The notes: generated by a model not told the origin, from the letters alone. A stretch of DNA of 34,718 nt from Saccoglossus kowalevskii (GCF_000003605.2 NW_003143820.1:121581-156298); one strand, 5' to 3'; shown: positions 1 to 12,429, counted from the first letter of the stretch. A program made the numbers and translations.

Positions 1-147
1 ATCAAAACAGAGTAGGCATTGCTGACATGCGCCATGTGTACCATCACAGAATTCACCGGGCCCGCACTTACACCCGAAAGATAACAATGAACAACAAAGG
101 ATTGCTATACACGTAGTGAGTATACCATGTAGTGGAAGTCGATTCAT
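1..147 (-). CDS. N-terminal part of a secreted/membrane cysteine-rich protein (runs off left edge)
   Basis: Reading down from an ATG at 147-145, 49 codons stay open to the window edge. Residues 1-25 look like a signal peptide: basic start MNRLPLHG, then a hydrophobic core (ILTTCIAILCCSLLSFG). A compact cysteine module follows: CKCGPGEFCDG, then GACQQCLLCFD, giving C-x-C-x5-C-x6-C-x2-C-x2-C. An in-frame TGA lies 9 bases upstream of the ATG, so this is the first possible start in this exon. The spacing (CxPGxFC...CxxCxxC) resembles a TNF-receptor-type cysteine repeat or an EGF-like/knottin fold, but too little is visible to choose. What is seen is the signal peptide and cysteine spacing; the secretion and domain assignment are inference. 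The gene is transcribed away from the rest of the window. Confidence 0.6.
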   Translation of the reverse strand, partial: MNRLPLHGILTTCIAILCCSLLSFGCKCGPGEFCDGTHGACQQCLLCFD

Positions 148-2774
148 CGTCAGCAATCAGCTTTAGTTGAGAAAATTCCAAAATATTTTTAAAAAGAGCA
201 GCGGACCAGATCAATGCGTGCGCACAACTTACGGATTATCGAGTTTTCCCACAATGCCATTGGATGGAGCATACTATTCTTTCAGTGCGGTTAGGTCACA
301 GTCCCTCAACACCGGTGTTAATGGACTGTGGTTAGGTGAAAACATATTATTTGTTCACAAAAAGAATTTGATTTAATTTTATTCATCACTAATATTTTAC
401 TATTGCCAATGTTACATGAATGTGTTATTTGTATAGTTCTTATTTGTATCATAAATGTTTCGACGTCCCCAACATACGTCGTTCACCCCTACGATATAAG
501 TGCAATGTCAACGGTCAGCGCCGGCGTCGACCCGCCACAGTGGTCCCGTCGTATAAAAAACTAAACAATAGATATCGGTATCATTTGAGCATTCTTGACA
601 TGTTTGATATGTGAATATTTATACATTATATGGTACAATGACGTCACTTAGAGTTGCCGTGAATTAACGAAACATATTCGGGTAATATATATGCTATAGA
701 TACTATGGTAATTAGTGTTTAATGTGATATGCCCCGTCCACGTCATTCCGCTGTGTATGACTCGTAATAACCCCGCCGTGACAATAACAATAAACATATA
801 TTCGGAAAGCGTTTTGCCGGACAGTAGATACGAATCATTATTTACCGTACTCGAACGTTGGACGCATGCGCCACCTATGGCAGTTCATGGTAACGTTCAC
901 GTTGTTCAGGACCCACTTGGGACCCACTCGAAACGTGCCGAAATCGTGTCCTCATTCCTAGATCTGTCTGTAACGCATAAAGAAATCGGTAACAACAGCA
1001 CATAAATATGCGTCACCGACAACGTCCTGCATTCATTTCATTTATGACTCGAGTCCAGCATCCGAACATTTCTTTCTCGACAAGATAGCTGCACCTTTCT
1101 CCTGTTTACAATTGATATCGATATACCACGTTACTATCACTGATTTATCATGATTACACTGACATCCTATATTATACCAATGGAAAACCCCGCAGGTATA
1201 TTACATTACACGTACTGACTATCATACGTTTCCCCATTGAGTTTACGAGTTTAACTAATTACCGTGTGTAAAAACAAATAATCTGCCCTCGTTACAGGTC
1301 AACTATTGTGCCTTCATCAGTATTCCCATAAGGTGTACTGGCGCTGAACTCCGGCGTGCACCTCCAAAAGTACGTTTGCGCATGCGCCAGCTAAGCAACC
1401 GAGGCTGCTAATACATGTGTATGCGGAAACGGGAGATGGGACTCAAAGTTGTTGACAGGGTGTTACAATAACATGGACCAGTGACAGTGTTGACACAGAT
1501 TCCCTGTGCATGAACGAATACGTGGACGCATTGTCAATTTGTAATTGATGCTTACTCATTGCTGGTTAATCAGCGTCCTCGAAGCATGTCCTAATTCGAT
1601 ATTTCATTATACATATCAGTCCATTTTAAAACTTAGCAATAAATACGAACGTACAATAAACGAACGACACCATAATTTAATTAAGTTACCCAGAGCCGGC
1701 GGAAACAATCTGCGTCACCGCATGTACAAAATATATGTTACATGAGGTCATTGAACTTTGGAATCTTTTGAATGACATGCTAAATACACGTTTGCTCTCG
1801 AAAATGTTTATATTGACAAATAGATAACTTTACAAGAAGTGATATAAATTTACTAGTATTTGAAATGAATGTTTGTAAAATAACTTTAGAAATCACACTT
1901 GGCATAGCGCCCCCTATAATAAACTGCGTGTGTTGCTCTTGTCTGAACCGATTTGGTACATGCAATTCATATCTGTAAAGTTTGGGTGAACAATACCTCT
2001 TTGACGGGTGATACCAAGCGTGTACGAGGCGTGACACAATACCTACATATAACATATAAGATAACTAGATAGAGAGGTTCTTCGCCGAAATAGTTTGATA
2101 TTGTATCAAATCTCCTCGACTGGTGCATATCGCATTATCTTGTTAAAACTATGATAACAAAATTCATAATTGGCTCATTGAGTATATGAAAGTAGTGTGT
2201 AGAGTCAGTGTCGTATCAATGTATTATATGATAGCAACCCCTTGCACAGTGATCCCTGCCAGTTATTTCATTTTGGCATTCCTCCTCCAGAGTTCCTAAT
2301 TGTCAAGCATTATTTTTTTTGTGGCTTGTACATTTCTATTTAAAAATACAATTAGTTATTTGTGTTGGAAAATTCTTAATTATTCAATACCTTCAATACT
2401 ATTTCAATTACATAGTAAAACAAGTGAAACGTTTATCCAATATTTATTATCCAATGGTTTATTCACTGAATGTCTTATTTAAGGTTAGACTCATTTTTGG
2501 GACAGGTATATTCTGTAAAGTATCCGACTTGTAATTTTTGAGTTTTGGGTGTTATACCATTCTGATTTAATAATTTAATATTTAGTAAATTCTTCAAAAT
2601 GGCGTTTTCGTTATGCTCATAACAAGGAATTGTTTTGAAACGCATTCAAGTGATAACACTTTTACAATGAAAATAGTTTGGCCGTATTGACGCAATACAA
2701 AATGGCGTCGGTCAGTGACCAAGGCAATGCATAGCTTATAGTTAGATACAGTTATTTTTCGATCACCATTAATG
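148..2774. other. Non-coding stretch, no gene recognised
   Basis: The region upstream of the left-edge gene holds only short chance open frames, the longest being 715-1005 without splice or domain support. NRF1-like motifs (TGCGCATGCGC core) occur near 865 and 1378. Nothing else could be assigned. Confidence 0.5.
297..330. repeat. 34-nt cruciform-capable inverted repeat
   Basis: Outer arms CACAGTCC (297-304) and GGACTGTG (323-330) are perfect complements. They enclose the 12-bp perfect palindrome AACACCGGTGTT, with one 3-nt asymmetric bulge (CTC/AAT). The whole is bracketed by direct GGTTAGGT copies. It lies about 150 bp upstream of the start codon of the minus-strand Cys-rich gene, so it could be a promoter element or a 5' UTR hairpin. 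Confidence 0.6.
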
Positions 2775-3391
2775 TTCAAGTGCAGTCAACGAGTAAATTT
2801 TCAAAAATGTTTGGTTTTTATGTTTGATCAACAGTAACTTAATTTATGAACATTATTAAGGCTTAATTAATTTGGAGGGGAGAGGTCAAGCTGTTCGCAA
2901 CTCCCCTCCCTCTCAATCAAATTAAATTGCCCTCCCACTGTTTTTTGCTCCCACTGCCCTCTCCCCACTCGGTTTTGCTCCCACTGCCCTCTCCCCACTC
3001 GGTTTTGCTCCCACTGCCCTCTCCCCACTCAGTTTTTGTTCCCCGCTGCCTTCTCTCCAATCGGTTTTTCTCCCACTGCCCTTTTCCCACTCAGTTTTTG
3101 TTCCCCATGACCCATTTCACCGACAACACTCTTTATTAAGAGAGTTGTACCCAAGTTCAAATTTTGCACTTCTGAAAAATACAATGTATAATCAGTCATT
3201 TTGCTCTTACCCGCTCAATCTAAAAATGAAACTTGCCTGCCCTCTGAATAAAAATCTTCTCCTACTGGAATTCCCCTCTGAGAAACCCTATTTTTAATTC
3301 CCTCCCACTGAAGATGTTTTATTTTGCCTGCCCGCTAAAAATCCCCTGCGAACACATTTTTTCACGAACAGCCCCGTTGACTGCACCTGAA
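2775..3391. mobile_element. Non-autonomous DNA element with ~19-bp terminal inverted repeats
   Basis: The left end (2775-2793) reads TTCAAGTGCAGTCAACGAG. The reverse complement of the right end (3373-3391) reads TTCAGGTGCAGTCAACGGG: 17 of 19 match. A second inner motif, GCTGTTCG near 2890, is matched by CGAACAGC just inside the right end, but on the left it is displaced about 100 bp from the TIR. This suggests a later insertion between 2792 and 2889. The interior is C+T-rich and carries a 30-bp minisatellite. No coding capacity and no clear target duplication are seen, so the superfamily is unknown. Confidence 0.5.
2948..3107. repeat. 30-bp polypyrimidine minisatellite
   Basis: Two perfect 30-bp units (2948-2977, 2978-3007; CTCCCACTGCCCTCTCCCCA followed by CTCGGTTTTG), a nearly perfect third from 3008, then diverged units to about 3107. 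One strand is almost pure pyrimidine over long runs. A chance frame through it encodes repeated LPLPSPHS; this is repeat-driven and not taken as a protein. Confidence 0.85.
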
Positions 3392-6300
3392 TGTTTCAAC
3401 AGTGATTTGGTGATTTATCAACCCACGATAGCGATTGTCCACTGAATTCCAATATATACATGTGATAATACAATCACCCTCCTAACATGAGTAGTCACGT
3501 CTAGAAAAGAATAAATAAGATTTTTTGGATGTAGATTAACTTATAATCATACATATACAACACTATATATCTTGTTATCGCAGCATACAATATGGGGTAG
3601 TTTAATTCAGTTGTATTCACTGCACATACACCGTACCGCTTCATAACCTGTGACATTAAACAGCAATATTCTTCTTAAATTGTGCATGGTTCATTTTATT
3701 TGACAGTGTCTTTCATATTTTATCAATTCAATTTTGTGTTACTTAGGGATGTTGTTTATTTGTTCAACAACTTGTATCTATTTTAAAGTTTGTCTACGCT
3801 GACACTACGCACAGCCTATCTGGTGGCGGTCGTTTATTTACAATATATAGTAAATATTCTCAATGCGTCCTGTTTGGCACTCCCACGTGTATGTGGTATT
3901 GCTACAGCTACGTGCCAGTAAAAGATTCGTGATAACCATTGGTCAAATATTTTTAACTACATTCGGTCGTTATTATTTACTTTTGTGTGATATAAATCGT
4001 AATTGTATATAATTTACATAGTGACATAGTGTGCTGTGAAGTAGTGTATTCTAAAAATGTTCCAAAATTCAATGATCTCGAGTAACGTATACTTCAAAAG
4101 TCCACTAGGAATGTAACCGGGTATCTACTTAAAGTGACGACCATGTACACAATTAGTGTATGACAAAGTACAAGTTGAATCTACTGTTTCGCACAATAGA
4201 AATTTAGTGCTGGTGAGTTTAATGTGGGTTTGTTATGGAAAATAATAAAAAAATAATAATATATGTAATCGCCGGATGTTTAGTATCAGCACCAATAAAC
4301 AACAATATCAATGTAGATTTCTTTGTAGTGTTGTATTGATTTATAACAAGTTTAGTGTAATAATGGGAACTTGTTCTATTTGTAGAAGCTTATTTAGGTA
4401 TATCATTCACTAAAGTTTAGGGATTCTGTTAGGGATTATCACAAATTGTGCAGTTTCTCAACAGATTATACAAAGTGGCACACTGGCAATATTGTACTAG
4501 TCAATATTTATGACGACATACATATGCGATATGTTATATGAAGTGTAAATTTATAATTAGCATTTGCTGCAATTACTATATTATGAGAGGTAATTTCTCA
4601 TGCTGTTCTATTTGTAGAAGCTATCTGTTTACATCGTTACAACCCAAGTTTGAATGAGTGGCTAGTTCTACTATTATCATATATATTTGAGGATCTAAAA
4701 TCTTCATACATGATTAGTCAAGTTACTTCAAGATAACTTCCATTGCTTTGTGATTAGCCAAGCAGCTCGTACGTTTACAAGTTTCGTAATGTTGCCTATT
4801 CTATAGGGATCCATATTGTACTGACAAAATCCAGTTTAAACGAATTAAACTGTTATTCACTTTTCTGATAGTATTTGGCTAGGCATGTTTCATATATGAC
4901 GTATAATACCAAGCAATTTGTTACATTCAGTTGCTAGCTTATTACAAAGATCGTTTTACTCCATGCCACAATTCAACTCTACGCCTAAATATATTTTACA
5001 GTTTGATGATTGCAATGCTATGTCGTGATGAAAATATTACCTGTCTACTGGTCAATCTACATTTGCAAATATTTAAATTCAATAACCAATCTTTACACCA
5101 TTTCTCAAAGATGACTACGCCATATACCAAAGTGCTCATCATTCGTGATAACAGAATACAAGTGACAATCACGGTCAACAGCAGACAGTTTTGTTTTGCC
5201 ATTTCAAATTGACTGAGATATCATTTATAAATGTAAGAGAATTAGGGGAGAGGTTGGAAGGCTCTTACCATTGGAGCAGATGATTAATGAACCGCTACTC
5301 ATGACCGTCACTTTACGCCCGTGTACACGCATTCATTTCCGCTGCTGCTTTTTAAATTCGATTTGATGAAATATGTTTCTTATTGTGAGAAAACTTTTCC
5401 GACAGCGTATGCTGCAACCCTGTCTGGATATAACTATATTTGGTTACGAGAAAACAATATCCTCTGGGAATAACAATTGCAAACAGTCACCAAAGAAAAG
5501 CTACTTCGAGCACCAGCGCCCCCAAGCCGACAATGTACTCAACATACAAGTTTACTTACAATACGCGTATCCCAGCTTAAACTTTTCTAAATACTTGTGT
5601 ATTCAGATATTTGATATCAAATGTAAACTTATATTAAGTGTACTTAAGTATTTAGATAGATGTGAATACACGTGACGCCTTGAAGTGAACCGACGTACCA
5701 TCAAGCTACAAGGCATAGTAATGTATTATCATACATACCACCACTAAGTTTATTGTGAACGACATTTAACGATAACCCGATATTGGAAATATGCACACCA
5801 GTCACGGCATTTCGATCCCTCGCCCAAAAGTTGCAATGATTAGACAGACATGAGTAATTCAAATCTCGGACGTCACGAAATGATTAAAATAGACGTTGTT
5901 ACCGTTCGGGGAAGTTATCATATGTCAACTTACAAATCTTTTATAAAAGTGTCCAAGCACGTATGGTGGCCATGGCAACACCAACAATTTTGTTCAACTT
6001 ACTGCACATTTGTAATTAGTTTCCTACAGCGTCTTCATTATTTATGAATTGTTTTGGATTATCTTAATTCTAAATTTTGAATGAACTTTCGTATGAATAG
6101 TGGCAGAGCCAGGCTACTTGAATGCCATGTCGATTGAGGGCGCTTAGCGTTTTGTAAGCTATCATCAGCTTGCAACCAACACGTTGTTGAAAGATATTGT
6201 TTTGAATACTCAATCACACTAGCTAACAACAAATGCAATGCAATCTCCAAGTATGAATACATTATCCAAGAAGCTGTGAATATGGGCAACTTTGGCCAAC

Positions 6301-7161
6301 TTTTTAAATCATTTTTGACCATGCTTACTAGGGCATGATGTCATACGAAATGAAATATAATTCCAATACATTTAAACAACAAATACGCAGGGCATTGGCC
6401 CGTTAAGCAAATGGTGTGACTTTTTCAAAAGAAGTCCCATAATTTCACGGGACAAAACGTTTTTGTTTTCATCGCCTATAGGATTACTTGTATTTCCATA
6501 AATTTCATATCTCCATTCTAAGGGTGTTGCTAGAAACCTGACGTTTTATCAATGACATTCCTTAAGCCATTATGTTTAGCTTCCCATCGATGGATAATCA
6601 AGCGTGGTTTATATATATATACATGAACTTGTTTGCAAATGTTATGCAGAAGAAAGTATTTGAAATTTGGGTGCCGATTGAGTTGATAGTTTACGATCTT
6701 TCAAATTAACAATCAAATTCTAAATAGCGCCCATACCTTTTAAGTAACACCGATTCAGACACAAGAACAAATTGCTACCAAGCACTATCCCCAATTTTGG
6801 GGAAAAAACAAGACGTTTCAAAATCGATTGAAAAAACAATAGTAATATGTACAAAAAAGTGTGATGTGAACTTAATAATATGTAATAAAAAAAGATGACA
6901 ACATACAAATGAATTTGGAAAACCTAATAATAATGACAATAATACTCATTTTTATACTAGTAATGGTTTGTAGTATGCTTGCTGCAAATATAATGAGAAA
7001 TATACACATTAGATGGAATTGATTGGTGGTGTCTAGAAACGAGTACATTACACAATCCCTTCAAAATGTATACGCTTTATTCCAACCACGGACGATTTAA
7101 CAATAAAGTCACTGGGACAAGCGCCGCCAATAGATGATGTTGTTAAAACATTCCATCAGCT
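3392..7161. other. Non-coding stretch, no gene recognised
   Basis: No open frame here has splice, domain or composition support. Small items: the 17-bp word TTCTATTTGTAGAAGCT occurs at about 4376 and 4606, and a perfect 14-bp palindrome ATTTGATATCAAAT lies at about 5608-5621 among further short inverted words. Otherwise A+T-rich unassigned DNA. Confidence 0.5.
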
Positions 7162-7209
7162 CAGTTCACTGCGTAACACAGGACACACTTGGTTAATGCT
7201 GACAATAGG
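7162..7209 (+). promoter_or_regulatory. Likely transcription start and 5' UTR exon of the TSP1 membrane-protein gene
   Basis: A TCAGTT initiator match (TCAKTY type) at about 7161 is followed 48 bases later by a strong donor, AATAGG|GTGAGTACG, with the intron starting at 7210. A pyrimidine-rich acceptor (TTGTTTCGTAG, ending 8121) sits six bases before the gene's ATG. Joining them gives a leader exon plus GTGGAA-ATG. No TATA box is visible. The motifs are seen; their use is inferred. Confidence 0.4.
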
Positions 7210-8127
7210 GTGAGTACGTTTACTCCAGCTTCAAACATCATTATTTCATTCAGATTATAACAATATATTTTTACTTTACAAATTAATGAGGGAAGTATGC
7301 ATTTACGTGCCTTTCTTATCTGTCATACATGTGAGAATTTTGCGTCTGTTAGTGTAAGCGGAATCGCAAACTCCTTTGAGCGGATTTGATCAACTTTGGT
7401 ACATTTGGATAATGCGCAGACATGATTAGATTTGTGAATATGTCGGTGCATATTAAGTAAGCAAAGTTTCCAAATCTTCTGTGTGATTTCTGATCAAAAT
7501 TAGAACGCAGTCACCTTGGGGATAAGACGTATGACATGATTGGTTCTGTTAACAACAGTTAAAATGTGAAAAGCTCAAATTTGTTTACACTGTACTTGCA
7601 ACATTTATCCTAAATACGTTTTCACTGTACCTAGAAACTTTAATATTTAATTTAAAGGAATATAATCACTTGTCCCCACCACCCATTCCTTTTCATTGCT
7701 ACGAGCAATACTGGCATAACTAAACGTTTTTATGCGGAGAAACAATCTGAATATTATTACTTTAAACTCACTGTAACCGCCATTTGTGACCACGCCGATT
7801 GGTAGTCCCAATCCGCTCAAGTGTTACTGGTAGTAATAACAAATAATAATAATGCGGACTAATAATACCAACAATATATCACCTGTCGTGTTTGTATTAA
7901 TAGTGAAACAGCAATATGTTATCTCCTGTAAGAGGCATGCAGCCCGAGTAGTCCCATTAGACCAATTTTTGCGATGCATTGGATATTTTTAACAATCAAG
8001 AAAGACTGGAAACATACTACAGGCACTTCCACCCATGAATCCTCACCACTGCGCAAACTAATTGAAGAAACGAGCCCATTATTGTGCATCATATTATTCA
8101 CGTTGTTTCATTGTTTCGTAGGTGGAA

Positions 8128-9461
8128 ATGGCGTCACGATTCTTCGCAACGTTCTTGCTGATGATGGTCCTATACGGATTGTGTATTAACGTGAATGGGT
8201 GGAGAAGGAGGCGGCGTTCGTGTTCGCCTACTGACTGTATTCTCAGTAGCTGGTCGTCGTGGTCGTCGTGTAGTTCAGAATGTGGAACGAATGGGTTGAA
8301 AACTCGTACCCGTACGCTATATTCTCACGCGACTTGTGGGGGATCTTGTGGTTCACGATCCGAAAGCGTGTCATGTAACAACGATGCAGCTAGTTGTCAT
8401 TTCCATGGATACCCAAGCGGTAGTCAGTGCATCTGCTACGACGGATTCCATGGACTGTGTTGTGAAAATGAAAAGACTGGTAATTCAAATATTTATTTCT
8501 CCAGTTCGACTTTCATGTAACTTGTGATTATGACACGTATAATTATTGCATTAAACACAGATATATCTATATTGACATGAAACGCACACATAATGAGTTT
8601 ATTATATTCAGTCTAGCTAATTAGCGCCCAGGAGGCGTCAACTGCGCATGCGCGAGGATTAAGACCTAACAGTAGAAGTGATATAGCATATTCACACCAG
8701 TGGCGGCCGCACGGGGGGATCGTCCCATCGTAAAAAATCAAGCTGAAATCTTTTGTGTCAGCAAAATTTACCCCTCAAAATGCAAGAAATAGCGTTTCAG
8801 AGGATCTGGATTTCAAAATTTTTATGGGGGAGCATAAACCCTGACCCCTTAGTAAGATCGCGCCTTTGGCGCGTGGTTGGAGAGCACATCTCGCCCCTCC
8901 ATGTAAAATGTTGTGCCGTCGCCTCTGCACACACATATTTCGCATTCTATAACGATTTATTTCCACTTAATTTCAGACAATAACATAAACAACAACTACA
9001 ACTACAACATGCGCAATGCAGGTAAGTACGCTTGACATGATAGGATGGTCTTCTTATACTACATTAACTTCCATCTTTTTCAAAACATGTATCTGTTATA
9101 AGTGCTATATGAAATACATTTTGTCATCAATACAAAGTGACTAAGCGTGGACACGTAAAAAAGGTACACTTCTAAGGTTATTGGAATTATATTTGTTTGG
9201 TTTCAAGATCTGATTTAAAATAATTCAGGATTTCATTCACAACCAAGCCTATCCTATCCTCTGACGGAAATAAAAAAAACGCATTTAAATGTGAATAAAA
9301 ACGGACCCAGAACATGTAACAACACATTATAATATTCATTTGAAGCAATTTTAAAAGTATGACATATATTTATTTCAGGCACCTTTGCTAAAATGATCAG
9401 TGGACTGGTCGGAGGGATTTTTATTATGGGATTGATCATAGTCTCCATGATGAAGAACTGA
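8128..9461 (+). CDS. Predicted type I membrane protein: signal peptide, TSP1 repeat, EGF-like tail, Asn-rich linker, TM helix
   Basis: Three coding exons: 8128-8479, 8977-9021 and 9379-9461, all with GT/AG junctions (G|GTAATT, TTTCAG|; G|GTAAGT, TTTCAG|), both introns phase 1, total 159 residues. Residues 1-24 form a signal peptide. WRRRRR (25-30) gives a furin-like polybasic site at the mature N-terminus. Residues 36-84 form a thrombospondin type 1 repeat: WSSWSSC, the CxxxCG...RTRT stretch, CGGSCGSRSESVSC. Residues 90-112 carry an EGF-like end with CICYDGFHGLCC. Exon 2 encodes only an Asn/Tyr linker (DNNINNNYNYNMRNA). Exon 3 encodes one hydrophobic helix (about 138-157) and a two-residue tail (KN) before the stop. 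ATG 8128 is the first Met downstream of the apparent 5' UTR acceptor. If intron 1 is retained, the frame ends at 8520 without a helix, giving a soluble form. TSP1 repeats usually mediate adhesion, matrix or ligand contacts; the real function is unknown. Confidence 0.8.
8690..8915. repeat. Probable old repeat inside intron 1 of the TSP1 gene
   Basis: The segment begins AGTGGCGGCCGCACGGGGGG and runs through patches such as GGGGGAGCATAAACCCTGAC with much higher G+C than the surrounding intron. It looks like an inserted, decayed repeat with a short open frame on each strand. No ends or target duplication are clear. Just upstream (about 8643) is a GCGCATGCGC palindrome. Confidence 0.3.
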
Positions 9462-10036
9462 GAATAGGGAACACCATCTCGTTTAATCAATTTTCAAAGC
9501 GCAAACATGTAATCTGGTATTAATACTACATTCGCTTAATAGCAACATTTTATTAACATTTCCCTTTTATATCTTTATATATTTGCTGCGTTAGTGGTTA
9601 TTATATTAGTGATACTTTTTATTTTACGTTTATATTTGCATCGTTCATCATTTCACACATGTATTTTTATATTGGTTCAATGGCCAGATCCAAGATGGCC
9701 GAATGAAGGTTACTGTAATGTTGATAAGCCTCAACTTAAACGATTCTTGCATTCCGGGCACGTATAACGGTCAAACTTTGGCAATTGTTTTTTAAACTGT
9801 GTACACAAATTGAACAGGGAACCACAATGTTTTTCACACCGTACTCCAAATTGCTGGGTGACGACATCTAATTTTGACCTGGTTTTGTGTTTGTTATTTT
9901 TTACTAACGTCGTAACAATAGTCATGCTTGCCTGCCAGCGAACAATAACCCGGATCCATGATATATAACAATGAAGTATAGGAATAAACAATAGTGCATA
10001 TACCAACATGTGATTATACCTTAGCTATTATAGATC

Positions 10037-10067
<31 letters not shown>

Positions 10068-11924
10068 CATGGGGGGGGGGGGTAGATGGTGATTTAATTC
10101 AAGGCTCTTTAAAATGCATTCTAAAAGATTGCTTCATTCTATGCTCAACAACTCAATGCAAAATGATATCTAGCTAGCGAATAACACATGTCATTTTTCT
10201 GGGGGTTCTTTTGATAAGAAATTGTTATGGATTTGACGATCAGTAATGAGAGTATACCAAAGTTGCGTAAATGAACTATGAAAAACCAAGCCAGTATTTC
10301 ATTACTTTTGAGTGAAAAGTTCGTTGAATATCAAATAATAGAACGCTTCAACGAATTAAATGTGCTTTAATGAGTTTAATTTACATAAACTACTGAGTTT
10401 ATGTACATAATAAGATGCGAAGGTAGTGGTAAAACAACAACACAATCTTCCTGCTTCATGGCGCGTCTGACTATCGACTTACAATGTACTAGTATCAGTT
10501 GTTATTGTGGTGTTTATCGCACATTGTATTGTTATGTCAGTCACGTACTGACATCCCTGGCCACTGGAAGTGTGAAATCACTAGTGTGGTATCAGATCGA
10601 TCCACATTCTTTATACATGCGCGTACATAAAACGGTTCAGTAAAACGTTCTCTGATTTGAAAATATTATTTGGATCGTAGAGACATCCAGAATACTGTGG
10701 CACGAGAAGTGCAATATCTACAATCTCAAGTTCAGCTGAAAAAATCATTGGAATATATTAACTTAAGATTTTTATTAGAATATAAATTAAGTAAATAACC
10801 TGAATTAAAAGATTTGACTTTTTATATCTTATTTTAACAAATCTATTTAGAAATTTAGCTTAACGCAGGTAAAGAATACAATTCGCTAGAAAAGAAGATG
10901 GGCACAATTTCCCTTTGAATGATGAAGCTTCTTAAAAACGGCTGACGAATATATGTATGTTGATAGTGAGAAAAGTTACACATGTAACATACCAAAGAAA
11001 CGGATATATTTGTAATACAAGAACCATTTCTATTAAAATGTTTTATATAGGGTGGAAAATTGTAGACTGAAGTTACGTTTGAAATTATTTTTGTTAACAA
11101 TTTTTCCTCAAAATTGTCCAATATTCACAATTAGAAAGGATTGGTTAAACTGTTGGATGACGTCATTCTGGATTTTCATAATTAACAGAAATTGGCCAAT
11201 TACTTATGAACAATTTGTCATCTACCTCACTAATGCAATCATCCGATAAAAGTATCGCACTATAGCCTTTATAGACAATGTATGTTTTGACAAAATAACT
11301 GGAACACATTTTGTTTAGTCACGTCGCCATCTTGGATTTTGTAAAACCGAAAGTGCTTATATAAATTGTACTTTTTTTTGTTGGCGGGTCTAGGAGTTCC
11401 GACTTGTTGTTTGTGCAACATACATGGCATATGTGTAATTCATATTCATAAAAAAAAATTAGCGGAGTTGGCAGTAATTTTTAAACTGTATCTTCTTCTA
11501 CAAATCTTGGAGTAAAAGACCTCGAATTCGGGGTACCGTTTTGGCAGGCTGGGTCAATATTGGTGAAACTTTACAGGAGGGTTAAACCTGTACTATGGAA
11601 AAAAGATAAATTGAAAAAAAAACATGATTTTCGATCGTAGCTTCCCTCAAAACCCTTATTTACACTTGACTTCATTGGTTGAAATAGCGGTGTTAATAAA
11701 CCTCTTTAAAAGTGCCTTGTCTGTGTGTCTGTTCACACATAATACGCTGTTCACACCTGCACTTTAGGTGAACAAATTTGGAAAAACTCCGAGCAGATCA
11801 CCAATCGGCCTACTGGCAAGACGGCTTTGTGCTCTGTTTGACATTTTGTCCCTAAAAGTCCACATTATTCATTATTACACTCTGCTTTTAACAGTACGAC
11901 GCCCATAATCAGGCAACTTTTTCT
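9462..11924. other. Non-coding stretch downstream of the TSP1 gene
   Basis: No canonical AATAAA follows the TSP1 stop closely. The longest frame (10009-9731, minus, 92 codons) starts with a hydrophobic segment and ends in a CPEC motif, but has no splice or family support. No repeat other than the TG/G tract at 10039-10082 was recognised. Confidence 0.45.
10039..10082. repeat. (TG)n microsatellite followed by a 12-G run
   Basis: Uninterrupted TG dinucleotides at 10039-10067, about 14.5 units, then CAT, then 12 consecutive G at 10071-10082. A simple-sequence tract likely to be length-polymorphic. Confidence 0.95.
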
Positions 11925-12232
11925 ATGTCGGATGTGAACCTGCGGCCGTCTTAGCAACCGTTTGTTTATGCCGAGTAATTTGTGCAATGCGATAACATTA
12001 TCGACGACTGGAGCGTGATCAATTCAGACGTTAGTAGACGAACGTTTGGCTGTTCGCCAACATATTTTTAATAGTTCTCTCTCTATTGTACAACTAATAA
12101 TGAAATAGGTAAATAGGTTCAGAGATCACGGATGTCTAATATCAACGAGCGCCATAGCAACCGTTTGTCGAGCAGGTTATGCAATCACATTATCAATGAT
12201 ACAAGCATTGAATAATTGTACCCGTATTCACT
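11925..12232 (+). repeat. Two copies of an interspersed repeat family (third copy at 15525-15660)
   Basis: Copies at about 11925-12058 and 12118-12232 share the order: CGGATGT..., TAGCAACCGTTTGT, a GAG-containing word, TGCAAT, CATTATC-A-GA, then AGCGTGA or a degenerate form. The copy at 15525-15660 shows CATAACAACCGTTTGTTTAT, GTCGAGT, TGCAACCATATTAC, GAAGCGTGAACA. All copies are diverged and have no evident coding content. Ends are approximate, so the element class is not assigned. Confidence 0.5.
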
Positions 12233-12429
12233 TTTTATTTCGTTTTAAGGGTAATGAACGGCAAACGAGAGTATTTGCGGATGTAAGAGCTCTCGGGGGA
12301 ATTTGCATATGTGGCGGAAAATAATAACCGAGCCTAAACGAATTTGTATATCCGTATATTTCAACTAACTGGTGGTGTACACTGTTTACTCAAATAAAAC
12401 GAAGCAAAACAAGTAAAAATAGTTTTTAA

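Noticed and set aside
715-1005. 96-codon plus-strand frame
   Set aside because: No domain, no signal peptide, no splice signals; probably chance.
2927-3139. Open frame encoding repeated LPLPSPHS
   Set aside because: It is created by the 30-bp minisatellite and has no start context, splice sites or family.
9731-10009. Minus-strand 92-codon frame with hydrophobic start and CPEC end
   Set aside because: No splice, promoter or family support, and length is not exceptional.
10401-10643. Frame with GSGKTT, resembling a P-loop
   Set aside because: Six residues alone are not a P-loop domain; no fold or other NTPase motif follows.
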